From the NCBI GenBank assembly GCA_001626765.1, contig LUOO01000041.1, positions 1 to 40,626 of the forward strand: a DNA stretch of 40,626 bases. Reading direction: 5' to 3'. The stretch comes from Maritimibacter sp. REDSEA-S28_B5. Lineage in GTDB: Bacteria > Pseudomonadota > Alphaproteobacteria > Rhodobacterales > Rhodobacteraceae. The notes beneath the pieces were generated by a model. That model did no database searches. It was not told the DNA's origin and saw nothing but the letters and a program-made list of their open reading frames with translations. Below are positions 1 through 8,091 of this stretch, piece by piece (position 1 is the first letter of the stretch; each line of letters begins with the position of its first letter). Both the position numbers and the translations under genes were made by a program.

Positions 1-1199
1 TGAAGGCGCGCGAGGGCGCAAAGGCAGCGCGCCAAAGGTTTGCGCCGGTGACGGGAAGGAACAGATCAGAACGACCGCTGGACGTTGTGCAGATCGATCA
101 CACACCAGCGGACATCATCCTTGTCGACAGTTTCGAGCGCAAACCCATCGGCAGGCCTTGGGTGACCTTGGCGATCGACATCGCCACGCGCATAGTGACG
201 GGATACCACGTCAGCTTCGAGGCGCCGTCCCGCCTTTCGGTGGCCTTGTGCCTCACGCGGGCCGTCGCCCCCAAAGCTGAATTTCTGGCGAACCTCGAGT
301 GTAATGTCGCGTGGCCCGCGCAGGGCAAGCCGGTCAGCATTCACGTCGACAATGGCCGCGATTTTCGGTCACGCGCCTTTCAATCGGCCTGTGCCGAATG
401 GGGGATCAATCTGGTCTATCGACCGCCGGGAAGCCCTCACTTTGGTGGGCATGTCGAGCGGCTGATCGGGACCATGATGGGCGCGGTGCATCTCCTGCCG
501 GGAACAACGCAGTCGTCGGTCGCGGCCAAGGGCGGCTATGATGCCGAAGGCATGGCTGCGATGACCTTGGGCGAATTCGATCGATGGTTTGCCTTGGAAA
601 TCTGTCGCTACAACAACAGCATCCATTCGAGCCTTGGCTGCACACCTGCCGCCAAGTGGGAAGCGCTCGCCGGTGAAATGGCCGGCGACATCCCCTTCGA
701 CATGGAGGCGTTTCGGGTGAGTTTCCTGCCAAGTGAGCAGCGGCAGGGGCGTCGTGACGGCATCCATCTTTTCGACCTGCGCTACTGGTCCGACGCCCTC
801 GCGGGCTATGTCGGTCGTCGGGACGGAAAGGTGGTCGTCCGCTACGATCCCCGCGACCTCTCGGCCGTCTGGGTCGAACTGGACGGCGGCAGATGTGTCG
901 AGGCCCGGTACCGCAACCTGGAAATCCCGCCGGTGTCGCTCTGGGAATACCGCGAGGCCATGCAAAAGGCACGGGCCATGGGGAAGGTGGGGGCGAATGA
1001 ATTGATCCTCGCCGAATTGATCCGGCAGCAACGCCAAATCGAGGGTGAAAGCCGCGCGCTAACCAAGGCAGAGCGCCGATTTCGTGAAAGGAATTCTTCG
1101 ATGAAGGGTCCGGCCGCCGATGATCGGGCGTCGGAGGGGCTGCGACCGGTCGACACGGGTGATAAATCGCGCCCCATGTTTAAAGTGGAGCGTTGGTGA
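1..1199 (+). CDS. tniA: TniA-type DDE transposase, 5' truncated by window edge
   Basis: The frame is open from base 3, upstream of a possible GTG at 48, and those extra codons (KAREGAKAARQRFAPVTG) read like family sequence, so the gene starts before the window. About 398 residues are visible of a family usually near 560. Counting from the GTG at 48, the catalytic triad is D17 (QIDHT), D101 (HVDNG) and E137 (GHVERL), with the DD(35)E spacing of the TniA/TnsB/Mu retroviral-integrase fold. A Mu-type C-terminal beta domain follows at about residues 225-290. It cuts and joins transposon ends with TniB and TniQ. The stop at 1197-1199 lies inside the tniB reading frame. Confidence 0.93.
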   Translation, partial: KAREGAKAARQRFAPVTGRNRSERPLDVVQIDHTPADIILVDSFERKPIGRPWVTLAIDIATRIVTGYHVSFEAPSRLSVALCLTRAVAPKAEFLANLECNVAWPAQGKPVSIHVDNGRDFRSRAFQSACAEWGINLVYRPPGSPHFGGHVERLIGTMMGAVHLLPGTTQSSVAAKGGYDAEGMAAMTLGEFDRWFALEICRYNNSIHSSLGCTPAAKWEALAGEMAGDIPFDMEAFRVSFLPSEQRQGRRDGIHLFDLRYWSDALAGYVGRRDGKVVVRYDPRDLSAVWVELDGGRCVEARYRNLEIPPVSLWEYREAMQKARAMGKVGANELILAELIRQQRQIEGESRALTKAERRFRERNSSMKGPAADDRASEGLRPVDTGDKSRPMFKVERW

Positions 1200-2079
1200 A
1201 CTGAGGGCAGAAATAATAGAAGACGGTCGTATCGCTCTCATTCAATCGGACATCTGGATCGGCTTTCCGCGGGCCGAACAAGTGCTGGACCGGCTGCAAG
1301 GCCTCATCGAGATGCCACGGCAGACTCGAATGCCGGGCCTTCTCGTGCATGGGGCATCTGGCATCGGCAAGACGATGATCGCCCGCAACCTGTCGCGCAG
1401 GTACGCGCCGGAATACGATCCGGAATCAGGTATCACGCGCACTCCGCTGCTTCTTTTGCAGGCACCACCAGCCCCAGACGAGCGGCGGTTCTATATGCAC
1501 ATCCTCGCTGCCGTCGGCGCTCCGTCATCGGCGCTAAGCTTGCGGGCGCAAAGTGTCGCCTCGCTTGAGGTCCGCGTTGTTGGCCTTCTTCGCGACCTCG
1601 GGCTTCGGATGATCATGATCGACGAAGTTCACAACCTCCTCGCGGGAACCCATCGCGAACAACGCCGGTTCCTCAATGTTCTGAGGTATCTCAGCAACGA
1701 ATTGGAGGCGTCGCTGGTTTGCTTCGGCGTCAGCGAAGCGGTCGATGCTATTCGCGGCGATGTCCAACTCGCGCGACGCCTGGACGAACACCACCTGCCA
1801 AACTGGCGCGACGATGCCGAGTTCTCGGACATGATCCAGACCCTGATCGCGGCCATGCCGCTTGCGAAGAAGTCCAATCTGAAGGTTAAATCGCTCAAGC
1901 AGATATTGGCGCTGACCGGCGGGGTGACCTCGCGGATATTTTCCTTGGTCAAGGACCTATCCATCGACGCAATCGTCACGGGCCAAGAATGCATCACCGA
2001 CGATGCAGTCGCAAAATGGACGCCCGTTTGGTCGCGCCATGCGAAAACCCAGCGACGGCTCGAGAAGGCCGGAGCTTGA
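1120..2079 (+). CDS. tniB: TniB-type AAA+ ATPase, transposition regulator
   Basis: The protein is an AAA+ ATPase of the TniB/TnsC type, which binds target DNA and activates TniA. Counting from 1120, the Walker A motif GASGIGKT is at residues 78-85 and Walker B MIMIDE at 164-169, followed by HNLLAG. The start is uncertain: the ATG at 1120 lies 80 bases inside tniA, the in-frame GTG at 1159 is an alternative, and no ATG, GTG or TTG lies near the tniA stop, so the first 13-27 residues may not be translated. The TGA at 2077-2079 overlaps the tniQ start codon, indicating translational coupling. Confidence 0.92.
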   Translation: MIGRRRGCDRSTRVINRAPCLKWSVGELRAEIIEDGRIALIQSDIWIGFPRAEQVLDRLQGLIEMPRQTRMPGLLVHGASGIGKTMIARNLSRRYAPEYDPESGITRTPLLLLQAPPAPDERRFYMHILAAVGAPSSALSLRAQSVASLEVRVVGLLRDLGLRMIMIDEVHNLLAGTHREQRRFLNVLRYLSNELEASLVCFGVSEAVDAIRGDVQLARRLDEHHLPNWRDDAEFSDMIQTLIAAMPLAKKSNLKVKSLKQILALTGGVTSRIFSLVKDLSIDAIVTGQECITDDAVAKWTPVWSRHAKTQRRLEKAGA

Positions 2080-2861
2080 AACAGCGCCCGTTGCCGAAAA
2101 CTGTCACGCCTCTCGCAGATGAACTGCTTTCTGGATGGCTGACGCGACTGGCGGTCGCCAACCACTGCGAGGTCGACGAGCTCCTGGCGCATATTGGAGT
2201 CGATACTCGACAGGTCGCCATGCTGGATTTTGAGGTTGAGGTGGCCGCGACCACAGCAGAAAAGATATCGATTGCGGCCCGTGTTGCCGCTGAAACTGTG
2301 CAATCCCTTACCTTTGGGACAATGACCCAGACCGAAGCCCTGATGACGGCGCAGGTTGCGTTCCAGTCATGTCCCGACTGCTCTCGGCGTGGCATTGCGC
2401 TCAAACAGTGGCGGAAATTATGGGCATTCGACTGCCAGATCTGCGGCACCCGACTCCTTTCGATCCTCATCAAGCCTGATCGCAGCCGAATATCCGAACA
2501 GCTGGTTCGTCGTGCTCGAAGCGGGGCAGGGCTGCTCGAAAGTGCGGTAACGTCCAACTGCGCCAACAAACTTAGACGCGCCATGCGGGCGGCCACCTAT
2601 GCCAAGGCGCTCAAGTCCGTTCGCGCCGATACGGCCTTTGCCCTTCAAAGTCCCAGACCCGACGTGAGACTCTTTTGCCTTGCTGCCATCTCCGTGGCTC
2701 AGTCACGTCCACTGGCCAAGGCGGCTATGTTCAGCTTTGGCCTTGATGGGTACGCAAGAGTTGCCTTGCTTCGTGCGTTTGAAGACGAGCCCCGTCTTCT
2801 TGCCGCAGTTGACCGGATCGTACTGCGAAACAGGGAAAGACTCCGACGAGCTGGCGCCTGA
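2076..2861 (+). CDS. tniQ: TniQ family protein, short form
   Basis: This is a TniQ/TnsD-like targeting protein. The N-terminus carries the family pattern PLADELLSGWLTRLA (residues 12-26), and a zinc ribbon is formed by C99-x2-C102 and C120-x2-C123. I chose the TTG at 2076, which overlaps the tniB stop as TTGA, over an upstream ATG at 1989 whose extra residues are unlike the family. At 261 residues it is clearly shorter than the roughly 400 of Tn5053 TniQ, so the C-terminal part is missing or was never present. It is the last gene before the transposon end. Confidence 0.85.
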   Translation: MKQRPLPKTVTPLADELLSGWLTRLAVANHCEVDELLAHIGVDTRQVAMLDFEVEVAATTAEKISIAARVAAETVQSLTFGTMTQTEALMTAQVAFQSCPDCSRRGIALKQWRKLWAFDCQICGTRLLSILIKPDRSRISEQLVRRARSGAGLLESAVTSNCANKLRRAMRAATYAKALKSVRADTAFALQSPRPDVRLFCLAAISVAQSRPLAKAAMFSFGLDGYARVALLRAFEDEPRLLAAVDRIVLRNRERLRRAGA

Positions 2862-2868
2862 ATGTCAT

Positions 2869-2881
2869 GTTTAAGGGCAAC
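2869..2881 (+). repeat. inner TniA-binding-type direct repeat
   Basis: GTTTAAGGGCAAC matches the repeat at 2910-2922 in 11 of 13 positions with 41 bases between their starts. Transposons of this family carry such repeats at their ends as transposase binding sites. Confidence 0.7.
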
Positions 2882-2909
2882 AAACACCGCTCAACGCGCA
2901 CTGTGCCGG

Positions 2910-2928
2910 ATTTAAAGGCAACGCGACA
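2910..2928 (+). repeat. outer direct repeat and transposon right terminus
   Basis: ATTTAAAGGCAAC (2910-2922) is the outer copy of the repeat and is followed by GCGACA, the terminus. On the opposite strand the end reads TGTCGCGTTGCC. The next five bases, TCGGG (2929-2933), are the expected target duplication; the partner copy would be beyond the left edge. Confidence 0.72.
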
Positions 2929-3076
2929 TCGGGTCGCAGCCGCGCAGGGCACAGGTGCCGCCATATGGCAATGCATTAACGATGGCCACGTCCCAGCCGT
3001 TCGAGGCGCATTTGCGGGCTGCGTTCACGCCGGCCATGCCGGCGCCGATCACGATCTGATCGTTTATTCGGCACAT
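2912..3076 (-). pseudogene. N-terminal fragment of FAD-dependent pyridine nucleotide-disulfide oxidoreductase, cut by the transposon
   Basis: The ATG at 3074-3076 lies inside the last codons of the MFS gene (13-base overlap). The 54-residue reading contains the FAD-binding motif DQIVIGAGMAGVNAA and then GGTCALRGCDP, the redox-disulfide region of the glutathione-reductase/mercuric-reductase-like superfamily. Homologues typically continue with lysines after CDP. Here the family sequence stops at the transposon end (2928), and the last codons come from the transposon before a stop. It was the last gene of the extended mer operon. The remaining ~400 codons should lie beyond the left end of the transposon, outside this window. 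Confidence 0.85.
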
Positions 3077-4314
3077 TCCTTCTCAATTCGAAGATGGGTC
3101 AAGAGAGCGATCTGCAAGATCGCGGCGGCTGCCGAGATGACGAAGACCGTCTCAACCCCAAACGCGGCAACACTGACACCGCCGACGAGAGGCAGTGCGA
3201 AGGCCGGTGCGGTGAGGGCGTTGAAGTATCCGCTATAGGCCGGTCGCCGGTCGTCCGGCGAAATTTCCATAAGGAGTCCGATCACGGCAATGGTCAGGCC
3301 GTTTGAGAGGGCGCCAAGCACGAAGAAGACAGCCATAAGGAGGGCGAGGCCGCCGTCTGTTGCCGTCGGGAATAACAGAATCCAAAGCAGCGCGAGAGGC
3401 GGTCCGGTCCTGGTGATTGCGATCCCACGCATCAGGCTCAGTTTGCTCAAGCGGTCGCCCCACCAGCCCCAGAGCGGGTTGGCCGCAAGAGCACCGGCCG
3501 TCTGCGCGGCAAGTAGCAGAGCTACATTTTCCAGGCCGATCCCGATCTCGCTGGCCGCGACGATGTAAAACGGCGCGGCGATCAGAACGGCAGCACCGGC
3601 CCACTGCGCGAAGACAAAGCGGCGGAACACCGGGTCGTCGCGGAACACCTGTCGGCCTTCACTCAGGTACGCCAGGAAGCTGGTGCTGGACTTGAGCGGT
3701 GCGGTGCGCTGCGGCTCGCCCATACTGACGAAGACGATCGACGAGACCAGCATCAGGGCCGAGGCTAAGCCGAGCACGGCAGCATAAGACAGAGGCATTT
3801 CGAGCGTCCTGACAAGCCGGTCGGCGACAGCGGCCACGCCAAGGGCGGCGAGCCCGCCACCGAAGAATCGCAATGCGAGCATCCGGCTGCGCAGCTCGGA
3901 AGGCACCGACCTTGCGACGATGTCGTTGTAGGGCACGCCAACGATTCCGCTGAGGCCCGCGTAGACTGTCCAGAGCACCAGTGTCACGGCGCCGAGCGCG
4001 GCAAAGGACCACCCAGCCGTTCCGCCAAGCCAGAGAACCGCAGCGAGCGCAGCAATGGCGAAGGTTCGACCGAACGCCCCGAGGACATAGAAGGGCATGG
4101 ACGACCCGCTTCGGCCCGCGAGGTAGCCTACGACGATCTGCGGAAGCAGCCATCCCAGTCGCAGGATCGTCGGAACCGCTCCGACCGCGATGGCGCTGCC
4201 TGTCAGCTGATGGACCAGCGCAGACATGAGCGTGGCGCTGTCGACCGCGGACGAGCCGGCCTGGAACGCTGCACCGGCCCCGGCCACGTGCCAGAACCTG
4301 CGGCGCGGCGTCAC
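3064..4314 (-). CDS. MFS transporter
   Basis: A 416-residue major facilitator with about 12 hydrophobic segments, a long central cytoplasmic loop after segment 6 (around SMGEPQRTAPLKS) and a short charged C-terminus. I start it at the GTG at 4312-4314, which overlaps the stop of the preceding CcdA-like gene (GTGA). A start 42 bases further upstream adds residues unlike a transporter N-terminus. The substrate is unknown. Its place behind merA and a CcdA-like gene, and its overlap with the truncated oxidoreductase, suggest export or uptake linked to mercury or thiol handling; this is inference from context only. Confidence 0.85.
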   Translation of the reverse strand: MTPRRRFWHVAGAGAAFQAGSSAVDSATLMSALVHQLTGSAIAVGAVPTILRLGWLLPQIVVGYLAGRSGSSMPFYVLGAFGRTFAIAALAAVLWLGGTAGWSFAALGAVTLVLWTVYAGLSGIVGVPYNDIVARSVPSELRSRMLALRFFGGGLAALGVAAVADRLVRTLEMPLSYAAVLGLASALMLVSSIVFVSMGEPQRTAPLKSSTSFLAYLSEGRQVFRDDPVFRRFVFAQWAGAAVLIAAPFYIVAASEIGIGLENVALLLAAQTAGALAANPLWGWWGDRLSKLSLMRGIAITRTGPPLALLWILLFPTATDGGLALLMAVFFVLGALSNGLTIAVIGLLMEISPDDRRPAYSGYFNALTAPAFALPLVGGVSVAAFGVETVFVISAAAAILQIALLTHLRIEKECAE

Positions 4315-5006
4315 GTCCCGCTCCAGTCCGCCGGATCGACATAGAGGCCGAACCACATCGACCAGAGACCCAGCAGGATGAACAGTGCCCCAAGGATCCA
4401 GCGGCGCATCCGCAACCAGTCGGCGAACTTGGAAAGCCCGCTTGCGAGGCCGGGCCAGAGGGTCAGTGGCAAAAGCGGCAGCGACAGCGCAAGGGCAAAG
4501 GTGCCCATCAGAAGCATGCCCGACACTGCCGACCCCGACAGTGTCGCCGCGCCGATCAGGGCGAAGAGGATCGGCGCGGCGCAGGCCGGGATGTTAAACC
4601 CGAAGGCGAGGCCCTGAAGGACCGGATTGCCAGCCGTGCGCCAGCGGTCCGGCGTAAGCCCGATGCGATGCCGAAAAACGCGATCCCAGCGGAACAGCAT
4701 CGCGACACCGAGCGTCAGGTAAATCGCCCCGAACACCAGCCAGAACCCCGTCTGTATTCCGATGGCACGCTGCCCGAGGTAGACGATCGCGCCGCCAAAC
4801 CCGGCCATGACGACGAGACGAGCCACGATGAAGCTGCCGGCAGCGGACAACCGTCGTGCGGCGGGGCGGGCCAGTTGCCGGTCCAGAAAGAGGAGATGCG
4901 CGCCGATGGTGCAGGGCTCTACAAAGCCCAAGAGGCCAAGACCGAAGGCCAGCGCGACAGTTTGATAGGTAAGATCCAAGTTTGCTTCCAATCTGCACTC
5001 TTCCAC
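4311..5006 (-). CDS. CcdA/DsbD-type membrane thiol-redox protein
   Basis: A polytopic membrane protein of about 230 residues with two conserved cysteine motifs, GFVEPCTIGAH near residue 30 and NIPACAAPILF near 140, which match the paired membrane cysteines of the CcdA/DsbD transmembrane family that carry electrons across the inner membrane. The ATG at 5006 gives a nine-residue charged leader; a TTG nine codons later is an alternative start. It sits between merA and the MFS gene on the same strand and may supply reducing equivalents to periplasmic thiols such as MerP. The role within the mer operon is inferred. Confidence 0.8.
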   Translation of the reverse strand: MEECRLEANLDLTYQTVALAFGLGLLGFVEPCTIGAHLLFLDRQLARPAARRLSAAGSFIVARLVVMAGFGGAIVYLGQRAIGIQTGFWLVFGAIYLTLGVAMLFRWDRVFRHRIGLTPDRWRTAGNPVLQGLAFGFNIPACAAPILFALIGAATLSGSAVSGMLLMGTFALALSLPLLPLTLWPGLASGLSKFADWLRMRRWILGALFILLGLWSMWFGLYVDPADWSGT

Positions 5007-5048
5007 ACCGTAAGGCTTCCACCAACCGGAAGCTCAAGTCGCTTGGAA

Positions 5049-6473
5049 TCACCCTGCGCAGCAGCTGAGCGCCGCCACGTCCTTCTCGAAGGTCTGGGCC
5101 GCCAGCTTCAGCCCTTCGACCGTCGTCAGATAGGGGAAGATCATCGCGCCCAGCTCCTCGTAGGTCATGCCGGCCTTCAGGGCCATAGCGGCGGTCTGGA
5201 TGCTGTCAGCGCCTTCCGGTGCGAGGATGTGCGCGCCCAGGAGCCGCTTCGACCGCCCGTCCGCCACCAGCTTGATCAGCCCCCTTGTGTCGCGCGCCGC
5301 AAGGGCCCGCGGGACAGCGTCGAGCGGCAGGACCGAAGTGCGCACGTCGTGGCCCGCCGTCTTCGCCGCGGTTTCGGTCAGGCCGACGCTTGCAACCTGC
5401 GGATCCGAGAACACGACCGCCGGCATAGTGCTGTTGTCGTAGACGAGGCTGTCGCCGTTTAGCGCATTCTTCGCCGCGAGCCTGGCGCCGTAGGCCGCCA
5501 TGTAGACGAACTGGTCCCGTCCTGTCACATCGCCGGCGGCGTAGACGCCCGCCCGGCTCGTCCGCATCCGGTCGTCGACCTTGATGCCGCCGCGGCCGTT
5601 GGTCTCGATCCCGGCGCGCGCGAGAGCGAGGCTCTCCGTGTTCGGCACGCGGCCCGTTGCGAGCAGCAATTCTTCGGCTCGAAGCCTTGCTTCGCCGCCC
5701 TCGGCTTGCACGGTCAGCGTGATCCCGGGCTCGTCCTGTGTCGCTCGGAGGTAGGACGCCACTGTCCTGACCGCGATGCCTTCCGCCTCGAAGGCGCGCG
5801 CCAGTGCCTCGCCGATTTCGGGCTCGGCTTCGGGCAGAAGCCCGCGGCGCGTGACGATGGTGACGCGAGTGCCGGCCCGCGCAAAGACTTGCGCTAGTTC
5901 GACACCGACATAGCCGCCGCCGATGACGATCAGGGACGAGGGCAACTGATCGAGTTCCAAGATCGATGTGCTGTCGTGGTGTCGAACTTCATCCATGCCC
6001 GGAATGTCCGGCACATACGGGCGCGATCCGGTGGCGAGGACGATCTTGCCGGCCGAGACCGGATCGCCGTCGACTGTCAGCCCGCCGTCCTCGCCGAAGC
6101 TAGCCTCACCTTCGAGATAGGCGATGCCGTTGTGTTGCGGCAAGACGTCGATGTATTTCGCCACGCGGAGGTCGTCGACAAGGGCCTGCTTCTGCCGCAC
6201 GAGGGCGGCCCAGTCGGTGATCCGCGCCTCGGCCTCGATCCCGTCGAAACGCCGGGCGGCGCGGGGCGTGTGCATCACGTCCATCGCGCGGATCATCGCC
6301 TTCGAGGGCACGCAGCCGACATTCACACATGTACCGCCGATGACCCCATGGCCGATCAACGCCACCCGCGCGCCATCCTCGGCGGCAGAGATCGCGGCGG
6401 AGAACCCGGCCGATCCGGCGCCGACCACGGCGAGATCGTAGCTTCCGTTTCCGTTCGAGCAGCAGTCAGACAT
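5049..6473 (-). CDS. merA: Mercuric reductase MerA
   Basis: A 474-residue flavoprotein that reduces Hg(II) to volatile Hg(0) with NADPH in the cytoplasm. It shows the N-terminal FAD motif (VVGAGSAGFSAA, residues 16-27), the redox disulfide GGTCVNVGCVPSK with C49 and C54, the NAD(P)H motif VIGGGYVGVELA, the second FAD motif (YAAGDVTG), and the C-terminal vicinal pair C471-C472 that hands Hg to the active site of the partner subunit. It lacks the N-terminal heavy-metal-binding domain found in Tn501 MerA; only a CC pair at residues 4-5 stands in front of the catalytic core. It is the fourth gene of the mer transcript. Confidence 0.96.
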   Translation of the reverse strand: MSDCCSNGNGSYDLAVVGAGSAGFSAAISAAEDGARVALIGHGVIGGTCVNVGCVPSKAMIRAMDVMHTPRAARRFDGIEAEARITDWAALVRQKQALVDDLRVAKYIDVLPQHNGIAYLEGEASFGEDGGLTVDGDPVSAGKIVLATGSRPYVPDIPGMDEVRHHDSTSILELDQLPSSLIVIGGGYVGVELAQVFARAGTRVTIVTRRGLLPEAEPEIGEALARAFEAEGIAVRTVASYLRATQDEPGITLTVQAEGGEARLRAEELLLATGRVPNTESLALARAGIETNGRGGIKVDDRMRTSRAGVYAAGDVTGRDQFVYMAAYGARLAAKNALNGDSLVYDNSTMPAVVFSDPQVASVGLTETAAKTAGHDVRTSVLPLDAVPRALAARDTRGLIKLVADGRSKRLLGAHILAPEGADSIQTAAMALKAGMTYEELGAMIFPYLTTVEGLKLAAQTFEKDVAALSCCAG

Positions 6474-6486
6474 TGGTGTCTCCCTA

Positions 6487-6687
6487 TTAGGGCCGGGCCC
6501 TGCGGGCCAGCGCGTAGATCGTGAGAAGGACGAAGAAGACGAGAGATGGGATCAGGTCGTATTCGAGAACGCCGGCGAGCGCCAACAGCCCGACCGCGCC
6601 AAGCAGGACCACGAGAACCGGTGTGAAACAGCAAAGCGCGGCGATGACGGTCCCGATCACGCCGGTCAACAGGAGCTTGTCCTTCAT
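6487..6687 (-). CDS. merF: Mercury transporter MerF
   Basis: A 66-residue protein with two membrane segments. The vicinal pair C19-C20 lies in ALCCFTPVLV in the first helix, as in MerF, and the second helix ends in a basic tail (ALARRARP). MerF passes Hg(II) from the periplasm to the cytoplasm for MerA. It sits 13 bases upstream of merA and 8 bases downstream of merP. Confidence 0.93.
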   Translation of the reverse strand: MKDKLLLTGVIGTVIAALCCFTPVLVVLLGAVGLLALAGVLEYDLIPSLVFFVLLTIYALARRARP

Positions 6688-6695
6688 GACCGGGC

Positions 6696-7001
6696 TCAGG
6701 ATCGCGAGGCGTCGTCGAGCAGCACGGCGCTGTAGCCATAAGCCGCGGGCTGGGCGACGATTTCGTCGAGAGTGGTCAGCGCGTCGTCGAAGGTGATCGT
6801 GTAAACGCCGGATTCGCCGCTGTCGTGCTCTTCAAAATCGAGGATCTCGACGCTTGCCGATTTTTGAAAAGCCTCACCGACGATGTAGGAACAAGACGGG
6901 CACCAGAGCCCGCTGACCTCGATACGGGCCTGGCGTTCCTCGGCAGAGGCGATGCCAGCCGTCATCAGCGTCACGGCGAAGGCGAGGAATATTTCACGCA
7001 T
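6696..7001 (-). CDS. merP: Periplasmic mercury-binding protein MerP
   Basis: A 101-residue heavy-metal-associated protein with a signal peptide (about residues 1-20, ending IASA). The metal site is GLWCPSC with C34 and C37, a variant of the usual GMTCxxC. Periplasmic MerP captures Hg(II) and passes it to MerT or MerF. The fold is otherwise of HMA size, and the gene lies between merT and merF. Confidence 0.92.
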   Translation of the reverse strand: MREIFLAFAVTLMTAGIASAEERQARIEVSGLWCPSCSYIVGEAFQKSASVEILDFEEHDSGESGVYTITFDDALTTLDEIVAQPAAYGYSAVLLDDASRS

Positions 7002-7014
7002 GGTGCGTCCTTTC

Positions 7015-7401
7015 TCAATATCCGAGGAGCGGCGGGGCGATGTAGGGGAAGGCCAGCGAGAGCGCGACGACCAGCGCTGCCGTCCACAACGCGCCTTTCA
7101 TGAAGCGCCGGTTCACCGGTCGCTCGCAGCTGCCATCGGCGCAGGTCTGGGGGACGGGTCGGTAGACCTTCCAGAACCCGTAGGCCAGCGCGGCGCCGGC
7201 GAAGGCGAAGAAAAGCCACTTGTACTGGTAGAGCGCGCCCAGCTGGCCGATCCATGCGCCCGTGGCGCCAAGGCTGAACAGCACCAGAGGCAGGATGCAG
7301 CAGGACGTCATCGCGAGCGCCCCGAGAATGACGCCCGCCGTCGCCGCTTTCGTGCCGAGATCGCTTTCCTGTTCGGGCGCAGTATTGGCCTCTGACGTCA
7401 T
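7015..7401 (-). CDS. merT: Mercury transport protein MerT
   Basis: A 128-residue inner-membrane protein with three hydrophobic segments. The first holds the vicinal pair C34-C35 (TSCCILPL), and the cytoplasmic loop holds C87 and C92 (CADGSCERP), the four MerT cysteines that take Hg(II) inward. A GGGAG ribosome-binding site lies 7 bases before the ATG. It is the first gene of the leftward mer transcript, directly facing merR. Confidence 0.95.
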   Translation of the reverse strand: MTSEANTAPEQESDLGTKAATAGVILGALAMTSCCILPLVLFSLGATGAWIGQLGALYQYKWLFFAFAGAALAYGFWKVYRPVPQTCADGSCERPVNRRFMKGALWTAALVVALSLAFPYIAPPLLGY

Positions 7402-7415
7402 GTCCGGACTCCCGA

Positions 7416-7459
7416 TTGATCCAGTCTGACATCAGGCGTACCGTCTGTAGCGACTACAG
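7416..7459. promoter_or_regulatory. mer operator and divergent merR/merT promoter region
   Basis: A perfect dyad CTGTAG-CGA-CTACAG lies at 7445-7459, the expected MerR operator in the 58 bases between merT and merR. On the plus strand TTGATC (7416-7421) and TACCGT (7439-7444), 17 bases apart, could serve merR. On the minus strand a TTTCAT beside the dyad could be the merT -35 box with the long spacer of MerR-controlled promoters; its -10 is poor by eye. Confidence 0.7.
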
Positions 7460-7477
7460 ATGAAAGGATTTTTCGGG

Positions 7478-7924
7478 ATGCCACAGATCACGAACGCGCG
7501 AGGCTATCCGATCGGCGCCATGTCCCGCGAGACCGGGGTGAATATCGAGACGATCCGATACTACGAGCGTATTGAGTTAATGCCGAAACCGGACCGCACC
7601 GCCGGCGGGAACCGCCAGTATACCCACGACCACCTCAAACGCCTGGCGTTCATCAAGCGCAGCCGCGAGCTCGGGTTCGGCATCGAAGAGATCAGGGCGA
7701 TGCTGACGATGGTGGACCAGGACAGCGTTACCTGTGGCGAAGTGCATGCCATGACCACGGAGCACTTGGATTCGGTCAAGGAGAAGATCAGGCATCTCAA
7801 GAAGCTCGAACGGGCGCTCACCGGCATGGCGGCGGAATGCGCTAAAGGCGACGTTCCGGACTGCCCGATTATCGAGACGCTGTTTGAAGCCTGCAATCCG
7901 GATCGCAACAAGACAGCGCGGTAG
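7478..7924 (+). CDS. merR: MerR, Hg(II)-responsive transcriptional regulator
   Basis: The winged-helix DNA-binding domain (SRETGVNIETIRYYER) is followed by a dimerisation helix and three cysteines, C86, C121 and C129, in the positions used by MerR to bind one Hg(II) across the dimer. I chose the ATG at 7478, nine bases after a GAAAGGA ribosome-binding site, because the ATG at 7460 directly abuts the operator and leaves no leader. It represses and, with Hg(II), activates merTPFA through the dyad at 7445-7459. About 148 residues, slightly longer than Tn501 MerR. Confidence 0.93.
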   Translation: MPQITNARGYPIGAMSRETGVNIETIRYYERIELMPKPDRTAGGNRQYTHDHLKRLAFIKRSRELGFGIEEIRAMLTMVDQDSVTCGEVHAMTTEHLDSVKEKIRHLKKLERALTGMAAECAKGDVPDCPIIETLFEACNPDRNKTAR

Positions 7925-8091
7925 AAGCGTGGCCTTGGCGGGTCGGACCATATCAAAGACGAGCTGCCTTGCCTTCGCGCAACGCGAATTCGATGCGTGG
8001 TTACCGTCTTGGGCGGCCCAAGGCATGGCATCATGATCAAGGCAGGTAATGCATTGTCGGGCGCCGCCGGTAATGGCAAGTTGATACTCGC

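Larger units (their letters stand above)
1..2928 (+). mobile_element. Tn5053/Tn402-like transposon, right part (left end outside window)
   Basis: tniA, tniB and tniQ run in order and are followed 67 bases later by the transposon end. The end is recognised by two direct repeats (2869-2881 and 2910-2922, 11 of 13 bases equal) and a terminal GACA at 2925-2928; read from the outside it begins TGTCGCG, fitting the TGT...ACA ends of this family. Immediately outside, an oxidoreductase gene breaks off within a conserved motif, which places the junction at 2928/2929. There is no room for a tniR resolvase between tniQ and the end. The left end and any cargo lie before position 1. Confidence 0.85.
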
